NCBI RefSeq assembly: GCF_024868665.1
Contig: NC_079895.1
Span: forward strand, 11,652,585-11,716,584
Direction of reading: 5' to 3'
Length of the DNA: 64,000 bases
DNA from: Triplophysa rosa
Lineage: Eukaryota; Chordata; Actinopteri; Cypriniformes; Nemacheilidae
In this document: in pieces, positions 38,576 to 48,740 of the stretch
Numbering within the stretch: position 1 is the first letter of the stretch
How the letters are laid out: each line of letters begins with the position of its first letter
Made by a program: the position numbers and the translations under genes
The notes under the pieces: generated by a model
What the model saw: only the letters and a program-made list of their open reading frames with translations
What the model was told of the DNA's origin: nothing
The model's database searches: none

Positions 38576-39352
38576 TAGGGTTGAAACGATTCCTCGAGTA
38601 ATTCGAATACAAAAATTCATCGAGGCTTTGAGTCCATAAAACTAGATGCTGACTAGTGGATGCCGAATCCTGTTATTTACACATGTCATCTGTCTGTTCT
38701 GCGTGTCTAAGTGAATGAACTGCACAGTTTAAAGTGCTACACGCGTGATGCTCATGAATTTGTCTGCGTCTGCGCTTTATGAGGACATGAACTTCATATC
38801 CAGAGTTGCTCTGAGATTTTATTCATTTTACTGAGTGAAGCTAGCTAACACACTAAAAAATAAGCGTCTTTCGACGACCTTCCAATATAAAAGTCTGGTT
38901 AACTCTGTATTTTTATGTGGGCAAATATATTACTATTTAATAGTAAAAAAAGAAACTAAAACTAATTTAGATAAACTAAATGCATCATGCATAAGATGAA
39001 GTTAGTTGTTTACCTTTGAAATTATTCTTTCTATTTTTATTAATGTTTCTTATTTATACATTTGTATTAGGCCTATATTGCATTTTGAATGTAATATGGC
39101 AATGGAATGTACTAAATGGGTTTAGTTTTCACAGATATTAATGTATGCAATTTCAGCAATACATATGTTAATTTTAATATGTTTAAGGAAACAAATTAGT
39201 TGTTAATTTTAAGAGACCTGTCTTATTTTCTCTTGTATATTTAGTATTGCTCTTTAATAAAGAAAAAGTACTTATTATCCGAATACCCGATTAATCGATG
39301 GAAAAATGTGTAGAATACTCGATTACTAAAATAATCGATAGCTGCAGCCCTA
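38576..39352. mobile_element. hAT-like non-autonomous transposon with perfect 8-bp target duplication
   Basis: Flanked by 'gttttatc' at 38568-38575 and at 39353-39360. The ends are inverted: 'tagggttgaaacgattcctc' on the left, and 'aatcgatagctgcagcccta' on the right, whose inverse starts 'tagggctgcagc'. The internal 'tcgagtaattcga' and 'actcgattactaaaataatcgat' blocks also pair. 777 bp, no transposase frame. Confidence 0.8.
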
Positions 39353-39426
39353 GTTTTATCTATATCTTTTATCTATATTAATGTAAATCGTGAAATTGTA
39401 TGTTATATTTAAATGTTAAATCTAAA

Positions 39427-39818
39427 TGACCACGTTTACATGGACGTCAGTAATCAAATTATTTGCCTTATTCTGAGTAAGCTAATATTACAATTAAGGT
39501 GTTTACATGAGTTACTTTAAGAATATACCTTTCATGTTCCCGTTTTACATGTTACACTACATAGTTTGATTAATGGCATACGTCATTATGTCCCTACGCG
39601 ACGCCGTTCGACGTTCCCTCCATAATTTCATTTATCAACAAACAGTTTGTCTTCGCCATGGTACCACATACAGTTTTTGGCGATTTGTGTTTACTACGAT
39701 TATGAGTTTAGATGGATTAAGCTAATCAAAAAACTCTGTTTACATGGTCCATTCTTAATCCGAGTATTGTCTTAATCGTGTTAATATCGGATTATGGTTG
39801 TCCATGTAAACGTGGTCA
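39427..39818. repeat. Palindromic DNA element 'gaccacgtttacatgg', short copy
   Basis: Same ends and flanking blocks as 35587-36198 but about 220 bp shorter: the segment after 'catacagtttttgg' joins directly to 'cgatttgtgtttactacg'. Flanked by AAT on both sides. It is inserted inside a degenerate 'taaatctaaatgt' repeat tract. Confidence 0.75.
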
Positions 39819-40002
39819 ATGCTAAATGCAAAAGTTAAATCTAAATCCTATATATAAATGTAAATATTTTATGTAAATCTTGTTTTAAATGCAAAATATA
39901 AATACTATATATTATATATATAATCTAAATCTAAATGTTAAATCTAAATATTGAGCTAAACAATATAATTGAGCGGTGACATGCAACGGTGCGCAACTCT
40001 GT

Positions 40003-40184
40003 CTTGATTGGAGAAAAGCCGTCTACTTCAATACTCAACATGGCGGTTCTGAATGATCTGTCTGGTACAATTAAGCAGACGGTAGGGCAGCATTAAGACC
40101 TTCGACATCCCATGCGATTTCAATTCCAGATCATTCGGAACCACCATGTTGAGTACTGAGGTAGACGGCGTTTCTCCAATCAAG
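40003..40184. repeat. Hairpin with 58-nt arms
   Basis: 'cttgattggagaaaagccgt' at the left start is the inverse of the right end, 'acggcgtttctccaatcaag'. The arms continue through 'actcaacatggcggttctg' / 'cggaaccaccatgttgagt', with a loop of about 65 bp. A small fold-back element. Confidence 0.8.
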
Positions 40185-40428
40185 ATACCCCTTGATTACC
40201 AGATTACTTTATTGATTACCAGATAACCCTTGATTACCTAATACCAGTTAACCCTACGTAAATAATTCAAAACATTTGTTCTAACAATAGGCTACTATAC
40301 AAAACAAGACATTCAAAGTATTCTCTTCTGACATAAATATTAATACTAAACATATAGATAAAAGTGTCGAGGACTTTGTTTTAAACAAATCAATGTTAAC
40401 TGTCCAAGGAATATTTATATACAAATAT

Positions 40429-40656
40429 GGCCGGTTTCACAGACACGGCTTAGTTTAAGACAGGACTAAGCGTTAGTTGAATTAAGATATTTATGTGGCT
40501 TTTATAAAAATGCCTTAGAAAAATACATTACTGGGTGGCATCTTGAGACACTGATTTATTTTAAGATATTTCTGGCCATGTTATATTCGGTTAAGACCGG
40601 TCAAACATTCATTTTAGGCTGGGACTAGCCTTAAGCTTGTCTGTGAAACCGGGCCC
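40429..40656. repeat. Terminal-inverted-repeat miniature element ('ggtttcacagaca')
   Basis: Left 'ggccggtttcacagacacgg'; right 'cttgtctgtgaaaccgggcc'. Internally, 'aagacaggactaagcgttag' pairs with 'ggctgggactagccttaagc'. The right end is only about 20 bp beyond the kinase stop codon, so the element lies in the presumed kinase 3'UTR and may supply its 3' end. Confidence 0.65.
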
Positions 40657-40676
40657 TAATGTTATTGGTCACCTAT

Positions 40677-43600
40677 TCACTGAAACCAGGGATGATGTTC
40701 GATCTCCTCCAAACTGGGACGTTTATCTGGAGTTTTACGAAGACACCATCGAAGCAAGTGTCGGCATTCTGTTAAACGAAACATAGTCCTTGTCTTCAAT
40801 AATTCATAAGAGCAAATCACTCCCTTATTTAGTCTCTTGATCTTGAGCTTGCCTTTAGAGAGGAAAGTCGGTAGAGAGAGTCTTTGTTTGATGATTTTCT
40901 GTATGGTGGAGAACGGGACTGAACCGAACAGAACTTCATACAGTGTTATGCCTACAGACCACACGGTCGTAGATCTCGCTTGGTACTGTCCGGAGCGAAA
41001 CAACTCAGGTGGAGCAAAGATAGCAGTGCCTGAGAGAACAAAACAGATGAAAATAAACAAAAAATGTCCCAGTTCAAATAACCTGTAGGCACTATCACTT
41101 AAAATCGTCGAGGTCTTCTCTGAGGGACTCTGCTAACACCAACCTGCATACTCTTCGTAGGAGTCCTTCAGAAAATCTCCACACCCGAAATCCAGAAGTT
41201 TGAGTTCGCCCGTGTCCGTGCAGATGAGGACATTTTCAGGCTTGACGTCCCGGTGCATGACTCCTCTGCTCTCGCAGTGTTTCAGAGCGTTAACCAGCTG
41301 CAGTATCACCGGCTTAGCCATCTCCTCGTCTATATCTTCGTTGCGGTCGGAATACGTCAACAGATCCTCGCAGGGATCGGGACGCTCCATGATCATCACA
41401 TAATGTTTCGGTTGCTCAAACCAATCCAAAATGCGCACGATGTTGGGACAGGCTGGAGGTGAACTCACAAGTAACATTAATGCCACCTCCAATGGCATTG
41501 AACCCTGCAACGAAGGAAACTGTTTCTAGTTCCAGTATTTTCATTGAGCTTTCTTTAAAGGCTGAATTTGGATGTACAGTGACCCCTGAAAATTTGGAAA
41601 GTTCAAAATGCATTTGGCGTGTGCAAACAAATGCTTTAATAGACTTGTTTCAGAAGTTTGACACCCAAAAATTGTCTAAATTCATTTTAAATGCAACACT
41701 ACTATTGTTTATCATTTTAAATCGAACACATTTCTTTGTGTGTTTTGCTTGAGACATGTTTTGTGTTCTATTGAGTTTGATACTTTGTTGTTTAATGCAA
41801 AGCAGATTCAAAGTGGAACTTACAGTTTGAGAGTACACTTTCTCTGCCGACTCTTTAGAGACGTACTTGATGGCAACCTACAGAACAAGAAACAATGATA
41901 TTGAATTTACAGATTGTGTGAAAGAAGTATGAGGGTGAAAACTGTACTGTTGCTTTTTGGTTCTGCTGAGATAAATTTGAAAAAATCCTAATAGCTGTTT
42001 AAGAAAAAGGGAGGAGAGAACGACTTACTTCCAATCCATCAGATATGCGGGTCCCAGCATAAACAGTGCCATATCCACCTTCCCCCAGTTTAGGACCTTG
42101 TATATATGGCAGTCCTTTCAGGAAAAAACATGTCAGAGTAAAATAAAAGTAATGATGAAATACTAACTGAGCAACATTATTAGTCACTCACACCAAGCAT
42201 AGGTTAGATATGTTTACACACATGTAAACACATGTATTTAGAAATGGCATTTAATTTACTGCAAACTCAATCTTACCTTCAATGGTATGGAGGTCGCTTT
42301 GATCGCTCTGAGCTTTCGGAGAGCTCTCCTCTTGGGCCTGTACTGTAGAATATGATGGCAGCCGCCCTGAATTCAGAGACGACTTCTTCCTTGACTGTCC
42401 AGGAATCTTCTTCAAACATGATTGTTGAGTCTTCTGCGCATCTTCCTTGCTCTTCTGAGCAATGTGCCCTTTCTGCGAGAGATCTGCAGAACCTGACATT
42501 GTGAACAAAATGCATGGTTACTTTAGAGTCCACAAGCAAAACATTTTTTTTCCCTGCTAAGATTTACCTAAATATGTGAAATGATATAAACTGACCCACA
42601 TCTCTTCCACACATCATGAAAATTGGACTACAACATGTATCAATAATAAACAAATCATAATTAAAAAAGAAAAGATATTGTGCAGATCACTTACCTCGCA
42701 CTTCATCTCCATCAAACTTGGATGTTGACACCGGTGAAGCCTGTAGCTCTAAGGACAGAGGTGCCGTGATGACACTCTGCTGCTTTGACTGGCTCGGCTT
42801 TGACAGGGGTTCCGGAAAGCGGTCACTCCACTTCCTTCCTTCATCCTCCTGACCAGGCCGGGTCAAAGGACTTCTGGACCTGTGGCGCTTGGTTCCTTTA
42901 CAAGGAGTGGTTTTACTTCGGAGAGGGTACCGTGAGGCTGAAATAATAGCATTAGAAAAAATACATTTGTATTATTCTACCATCATTAAACTTGATTGGA
43001 CAGTGTTTGTAGTAAAAACATGTGGGGCAAAACAGGACACCTTTCATTGAAGACTTGAGTGTTGTATCAATGTTTTTTTTTACAAAGCTGCTTTGATCCA
43101 ATGTTCACAGGAAAAATAAAGCATTAAGTATGGTAGTGTGGAGTGATGTTGTTGGGTGATTTTTTATTATTTTCTTGCTAAGATTTACCTAAATATGTGG
43201 AAAATGATATAAACTGACCCACATCTCTTCCACACATCATGAAAATTGGACTACAACATGTATCAATAATAAACAAATCATAATTAAAAAAGAAAAGATA
43301 TTGTGCAGATCACTTACCTCGCACTTCATCTCCATCAAACTTGGATGTTGACACCGGTGAAGCCTGTAGCTCTAAGGACAGAGGTGCCGTGATGACACTC
43401 TGCTGCTTTGACTGGCTCGGCTTTGACAGGGGTTCCGGAAAGCGGTCACTCCACTTCCTTCCTTCATCCTCCTGACCAGGCCGGGTCAAAGGACTTCTGG
43501 ACCTGTGGCACTTGGTTCCTTCACAAGGAGTGGTTTTACTTCGGAGAGGGTACCGTGAGGCTGAAATAATAGCATTAGAAAAAATACATTTGTATTATTC

Positions 43601-44357
43601 TACCATCATTAAACTTGATTGGACAGTGTTTGTAGTAAAAACATGTGGGGCAAAACAGGACACCTTTCATTGAAGACTTGAGTGTTGTATCAATGTTTTT
43701 TTTTACAAAGCTGCTTTGACCCAATGTTCACAGGAAATATAAAGTATTAAGTATGGTAGTGTGGGGTGATGTTGCCATCTTGTTCATACTTTAACAATAA
43801 CGACATCGATGACTCTTTTAAAGCACAGTAAATACGCATTAAAAATGTTGTATACATGTTGCATAGTTGTGTTTGGAGCTTGAAGTCTGCTCTGAGAAGA
43901 ATACAAACTAAATATTAATAACTGATCAAATTTGATTCAAAGTTTACATTATCCTGTGGGCGTTATGTTTGTGTTATTAATAAAACCCGTATTCGTCGTT
44001 TGCCTTAATTGCCGAAATATTTTGTCTTGATGGGTTGTTAAAAACAACAAATATTGCTCAAATTTACGATACGGACATCGCTTTTGTCTTCTACTGTGTT
44101 TATGGTAGAAACATTTGCTTGGTATGGTAACGTTAACTTTATTACCGCGCAAAAACATATTTCTTGATAAGAAAACTAGTTTTAACTTTTATGAGATTTA
44201 CCCAAAATGTGAAACATGTTATAACTGATGCTCGTCTGCCCTACACATCGGGAATATTTACTGAAACACTAACGTACAAATACTGTATGAGCAACAAACA
44301 AATAATAAATAACGTAGAGATACACTTACCTCGCGCTTCAGATCCTCTGAACGGCAT
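40677..44357 (-). CDS. PIM-like serine/threonine kinase with duplicated N-terminal exon
   Basis: Coding exons on the minus strand, in order: 44357-44330, 43560-43318, 42937-42695, 42492-42277, 42114-42029, 41877-41824, 41504-41144 and 41029-40677. All have GT-AG borders and the phases join without a break to give 527 residues. If only one of the two near-identical 243-nt exons is used, the product is 446. In the long form the kinase domain starts near residue 245: glycine loop LGEGGYG (253-259), VAIK lysine K276, helix-C E296, a PIM-type hinge 'ERPDPCEDL' (330-338), HRD 374-376 with K378 and N381, DFG 395-397 and 'FAPPE' 415-419. All key residues are present, so it should be active. The family is clearly PIM (constitutively active, no activation-loop phosphorylation needed), of the type expanded in fish. 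The N-terminal 240 residues are basic and Ser-rich with no known domain. A segment of about 28 extra residues separates 'VPFS' from 'ECRHLLRWCL' in the C-lobe. The start ATG (44355-44357) is the first in frame; a further 5' exon cannot be excluded. Confidence 0.85.
42556..43775. repeat. Tandem duplication (about 620-bp unit) carrying a kinase exon
   Basis: Unit 1 runs from about 42556 to 43153 and unit 2 from about 43177 to 43775, in the same orientation, with corresponding exon borders exactly 623 bp apart. The units are almost identical, introns included. Each contains one 243-nt coding exon (42695-42937; 43318-43560) with intact acceptor and donor. In the exon I see only two differences, both changing the protein: Lys versus Glu and Arg versus Cys. 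The intron next to exon 1 (about 44190-44329) is a more diverged relative of the same unit. Confidence 0.9.
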
Positions 44358-44410
44358 TTGTGCAATCGACAATAAACTTTTCCTCCTAAAAATAATCGTC
44401 CTCGCACAAA

Positions 44411-44469
44411 AAGCTTTGACAAAATATCAAAAGCTTTGACAAAATATCAAGAGCTTGGACAAATATCAA
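44411..44469. repeat. Short tandem repeat in kinase 5' region
   Basis: A 20-bp unit 'aagctttgacaaaatatcaa' occurs twice exactly (44411-44430, 44431-44450), then as a 19-bp variant, followed by a partial fourth copy. It lies 50-110 bp upstream of the kinase start codon, in the presumed 5'UTR or promoter. Confidence 0.9.
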
Positions 44470-44605
44470 GAACTTCGACGAAAAAAACACACTCAATAGA
44501 CCAGAGTCGCTATGAGTCGCCTGAATTCTCCACAGAGAAACGCTCACACTGATAAAACATCGGCGTTGTAAACCTTTATGACGCGACATGTTTTGTTTCA
44601 AACTG

Positions 44606-44850
44606 CGTGTGTTTCGTATGCGTTTTCTCGTATTTGGCGCTCGTTTGTACGGTGTCTCTGAATTGTCAAAACGCCTCTCAAAATGCTTGCTACGGATGCG
44701 AAAAACGCATAAAATCGAACCCAGCCCTAGTTTTTTTTATGAGGGACGAAAACGGAGGCAGTGTGTAAATGTGATTGACACAACGTGAGGTCGTATTTAT
44801 TTTTGAACGTGAGGAAATTTCGGACGCAAATTTCTGACTCAATGTGCAAT
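44606..44850. repeat. Miniature element, partial inverted copy of the 12.1-kb family
   Basis: Inverse-orientation relative of 12105-12372. Shared blocks: 'cgtatgcgttttctcgtatt', 'gtacggtgtctctgaattgt', 'aatgtgattgacacaacgtg' and 'catttgcgtcc'-type ends. One terminus is missing. It lies about 250 bp upstream of the kinase ATG. Confidence 0.65.
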
Positions 44851-45405
44851 GGCTCAATACTTACGGTCAGAAATTAGTTACGATTAGGTTATAAGCAATG
44901 TAGTAATAATAAAGCAAAACGATTTGTTTAAATCTTTGATTTATATATATTTTTTGTAATAATGATTAATATAGAAAGCACTAGCTATTTTACTTTTTGT
45001 CTCTGTCTATTTATTATTTTCCCTGTACGATGTTAATAAATAACATAAAACTAATATGTGAAGTTTATATTTTTATGTTAACTAAACTCAATATTTATTA
45101 GCCTATTCTCTTTTGTATTGTATTTTGCATTTTATTAACAACATGTTCCCTGCAGTATTTACTCCGTGAATTAAATTAATTCCCATCCACGTTTTTAGAG
45201 ATTTGTGCACATGTTGCACAGAGACACATTTCTATACGTGATGACGTTAAACGTCCGTGACCAATGTCTGATATCGCATTTAGCAACATTTTTTCATTTA
45301 TATTAAAGTTGTATACTCTGTGTACGTAACTCTTTGACATAGTAGATGTTTTTCTGTTATTTCGGTAATATTTACAATTGTAATGATATTAAGACTCCAC
45401 GTATG
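44851..45405. other. Intergenic AT-rich DNA, no gene seen
   Basis: Spacer between the kinase 5' region and the Tc1-type transposon. No feature was recognised. Confidence 0.5.
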
Positions 45406-45407
45406 TA

Positions 45408-46628
45408 CACTCACCTAAAGGATTATTAGGAACACCTGTTCAATTTCTCATTAATGCAATTATCTAATCAACCAATCACATGGCAGTTGCTTCAATGCAT
45501 TTAGGGGTGTGGTCCTGGTCAAGACAATCTCCTGAACTCCAAACTGAATGTCAGAATGGGAAAGAAAGGTGATTTAAGCAATTTTGAGCGTGGCATGGTT
45601 GTTGGTGCCAGACGGGCCGGTCTGAGTATTTCACAATCTGCTCAGTTACTGGGATTTTCACGCACAACCATTTCTAGGGTTTACAAAGAATGGTGTGAAA
45701 AGGGAAAAACATCCAGTATGCGGCAGTCCTGTGGGCGAAAATGCCTTGTTGATGCTAGAGGTCAGAGGAGAATGGGCCGACTGATTCAAGCTGATAGAAG
45801 AGCAACTTTGACTGAAATAACCACTCGTTACAACCGAGGTATGCAGCAAAGCATTTGTGAAGCCACAACACGCACAACCTTGAGGCAGATGGGCTACAAC
45901 AGCAGAAGACCCCACCGGGTACCACTCATCTCCACTACAAATAGGAAAAAGAGGCTACAATTTGCACGAGCTCACCAAAATTGGACAGTTGAAGACTGGA
46001 AAAATGTTGCCTGGTCTGATGAGTCTCGATTTCTGTTGAGACATTCAAATGGTAGAGTCAGAATTTGGCGTAAACAGAATGAGAACATGGATCCATCATG
46101 CCTTGTTACCACTGTGCAGGCTGGTGGTGGTGGTGTAATGGTGTGGGGGATGTTTTCTTGGCACACTTTAGGCCCCTTAGTGCCAATTGGGCATCGTTTA
46201 AATGCCACGGCCTACCTGAGCATTGTTTCTGACCATGTCCATCCCTTTATGACCACCATGTACCCATCCTCTAATGGCTACTTCCAGCAGGATAATGCAC
46301 CATGTCACAAAGCTCGAATCATTTCAAATTGGTTTCTTGAACATGACAATGAGTTCACTGTACTAGAATGGCCCCCACAGTCACCAGATCTCAACCCGAT
46401 AGAACATCTTTGGGATGTGGTGGAACGGGAGCTTCGTGCCCTGGATGTGCATCCCACAAATCTCCATCAACTGCAAGATGCTATCCTATCAATATGGGCC
46501 AACATTTCTAAAGAATGCTTTCAGCACCTTGTTGAATCAATGCCACGTAGAATTAAGGCAGTTCTGAAGGCGAAAGGGGGTCAAACACCGTATTAGTATG
46601 GTGTTCCTAATAATCCTTTAGGTGAGTG
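45408..46628 (+). mobile_element. Intact Tc1/mariner transposon, DD36E type
   Basis: 1221 bp bounded by TA on both sides (45406-45407 and 46629-46630), the expected target duplication. The ends are perfect 29-bp terminal inverted repeats beginning 'cactcacctaaaggattatt'. One uninterrupted transposase gene fills most of the element. Perfect ends, a clean TA duplication and an unbroken gene mark a recent insertion, possibly still able to move. Confidence 0.95.
45556..46596 (+). CDS. Tc1/mariner transposase (DD36E), full length
   Basis: 346 residues, uninterrupted. N-terminal paired helix-turn-helix DNA-binding region: residues 1-60 with 'SISQSAQLLGFSRTTISRVY', then a basic GRK linker and a second helix-turn-helix to about residue 120 ('TRTTLRQMGYNSRRPHR'). 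Catalytic DDE triad: D155 in 'AWSDESRF', D246 in 'QQDNAPCHKA' and E283 in 'DLNPIEHLW'. There are 36 residues between the second D and E, against 34 in classical Tc1 enzymes, placing it with the DD36E group (called Incomer in the literature, from memory). A glycine-rich box 'AGGGGVMVWG' is at 189-198. The enzyme would cut and paste the surrounding element at TA sites. All motifs are present. The start is the first ATG, about 150 bp inside the left end, as is usual. Confidence 0.93.
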   Translation: MGKKGDLSNFERGMVVGARRAGLSISQSAQLLGFSRTTISRVYKEWCEKGKTSSMRQSCGRKCLVDARGQRRMGRLIQADRRATLTEITTRYNRGMQQSICEATTRTTLRQMGYNSRRPHRVPLISTTNRKKRLQFARAHQNWTVEDWKNVAWSDESRFLLRHSNGRVRIWRKQNENMDPSCLVTTVQAGGGGVMVWGMFSWHTLGPLVPIGHRLNATAYLSIVSDHVHPFMTTMYPSSNGYFQQDNAPCHKARIISNWFLEHDNEFTVLEWPPQSPDLNPIEHLWDVVERELRALDVHPTNLHQLQDAILSIWANISKECFQHLVESMPRRIKAVLKAKGGQTPY

Positions 46629-47271
46629 TATATCCTGCAAAAAAGTCGCATTTAGCAACCGCCGTTTTTAGGACAAGCTGTAAATACCGCAAGCGGGTTA
46701 TTACTTGTGTTTTATATCGTAGAATAAAACGTGTATAAAATATTTAGTTTTTGTTAACCGCAGACCTTATTTCAGACATTTAACCAAAACTCACTCAAAA
46801 ACATTGACTTTGGGGCAAGAAAAACAAAACAGACGTCATTCTACAAATATTGGATTTTGTCAGAATAAAGGGGTAAAGTATTTATAACCACTTTTCTGAC
46901 ACTCCAACTCATTAAACGCAAACGGTACAACAACGCCATGGCTGTATGCTAAACTATTGTCCGTTTTAAGTAACATTTTGTTGAGGTACACACGTTTACA
47001 CATTCTTTGAGTTTGACAGACGCAACCTCGCAATGCTTCGTTCTGCTTCGGCCAGGCTTCGTCTGTTTTCGTTAAAACTCGTCATTTTCCGCCACGCTCT
47101 CGGCCACTTTCGCTCAGTGCAGTGGAGTTGATGATCGGATTTTCGTCTCGTTCTCTGTGTTGTTGTTCTCGGTGACGCGACGGAGGTGTAGCCTGACGCG
47201 GTCTCTTACGTGTCGGCCTGAATAAAACTGGAGCTCCGAAGGCTCGAGAGTGACGGAGAGAGTCTGTATCG
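46629..47271 (+). promoter_or_regulatory. Putative creb1 promoter and non-coding first exon
   Basis: The GC/CpG content rises sharply at 47020-47280 within AT-rich surroundings, as at a vertebrate CpG-island promoter. A consensus donor, 'tctgtatcg|gtaagagg', at 47271/47272 would end a non-coding exon 1; mammalian CREB1 also begins with a non-coding exon. Several TGACG half-sites (near 47172, 47192, 47249) and a 7/8 match to the CRE palindrome ('agacgtca', 46831-46838) are present. A repeat tail shared with the 10.8-kb SINE lies at 46750-46830. The transcription start is not determined. Confidence 0.45.
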
Positions 47272-48740
47272 GTAAGAGGAGACAAGTGTCCGGAGGGAAA
47301 GGGCTCGTCGTAAATGGCACATACGTCTGGTTTGGGTTCGGCCCGTTCGAAACAAAGAGATCATGGCGGCTGTCTGTAGTTGTTGCATGCAGAGGGAGGG
47401 GAGGCAAACGGGAGACCAACATAAACCCAGGGTGGGAAATCTTGATGCATGGATGATCATTTAAAATGCATCGGGTGCACAATATGTCCGGTTTTCTATA
47501 TGCATTTGTTCATATAATCGTGGTGAGGTTTTCCCTCCTTGGTGGCTTTTTTCACATCCTCGCAAGAAAAATGCACTGCTGGGTGGATTGATGGTGTAAT
47601 ACTGTTATATCATTCTGGGAATTGTTTAATCTGATCCTTTGTGCTTGAAGCCTTGTGCAGTTTATTGGACACGCCCCGATCATATTGCAATCCTGTACTG
47701 CTGGCTTACATTGTTTTATATTTTTAGGAAATGCTGTTGTTAGAAAGCTGCGATTACACAGCCTCAAACAAATGCACGCTATTTGATTGTGTGTGTGTGT
47801 GTGGTCAAGGAAAACATGACTTCTAGACATTACACATGACTAATAAACAAAACCAATATATGAAGATTTATTGCACTGTTATCATGATTGTGCGCTTTGA
47901 GGTTAAACATTGCATTGACATTATTCCCGATCTGTCAACAGTGTGCATGTTTTTGATACAGAAAAGTGTTTTATTGCTAAAATCAGCAGTTGGCCATAGA
48001 ATGCATGCATATAGCTATTGATATAAAGGCCTACGAATGATCTGCTGCTTCATGTTTCCTAGAAAAATCTGTATGGCAGAAAATAGGATTTGAAAAGTAG
48101 AGGGAGAACTATGCATGACCAATGAAACCGCAGATAGACTCTGAGCGTCATGAGATCACATTACTGCCTGTTCACGCTTTCTGCCATGCTGGATCTTTTT
48201 CTTTCTCTTTCAGTTTCAAATGATCAACATCATTGTTTTACATGCAACATTTACGTATGTCCAAAACAGAGACACTGATAAGAAAAAGTCCCAATAATGG
48301 TAATAAAGAAAATATTGCAACAAGGTTTGATAGTTTTTAAAAACATTTTCTCTTGTATATAGACCAAGAGGGCTGAGAGCATTTATAGTTAATTAATGAC
48401 TGCATGGAAGTCATACTGTTCTACAGTCCTATAGCCTTCCTATCTATATTATAGTTCTTCCTCTAGAAAGAACCCTAGGAAGTCAGGGCAGCATTCACAG
48501 TATATTCTAATGCACTATCAATAAAAAAATATGCTGTGTGATAATATCTTTATTACAGTACTTAATTTTTTATCACTGACCAGTGTGTGAGTAACTTTCA
48601 TATTAGTCATTATTGTACACAAAGGCAGAATTGGAGACTGAAGGAGCATCTGGGGGCTCTGCACTGTTAATGTTACTTAAATGAGAACTTCTTTAAATTC
48701 ACCCTGGGATTTTTATTTATTTCCATTGTGCATGGTTAAG

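Noticed and set aside
45658..46208. Minus-strand open frames across 45.7-46.2 kb
   Set aside because: Antisense shadows of the intact transposase gene.
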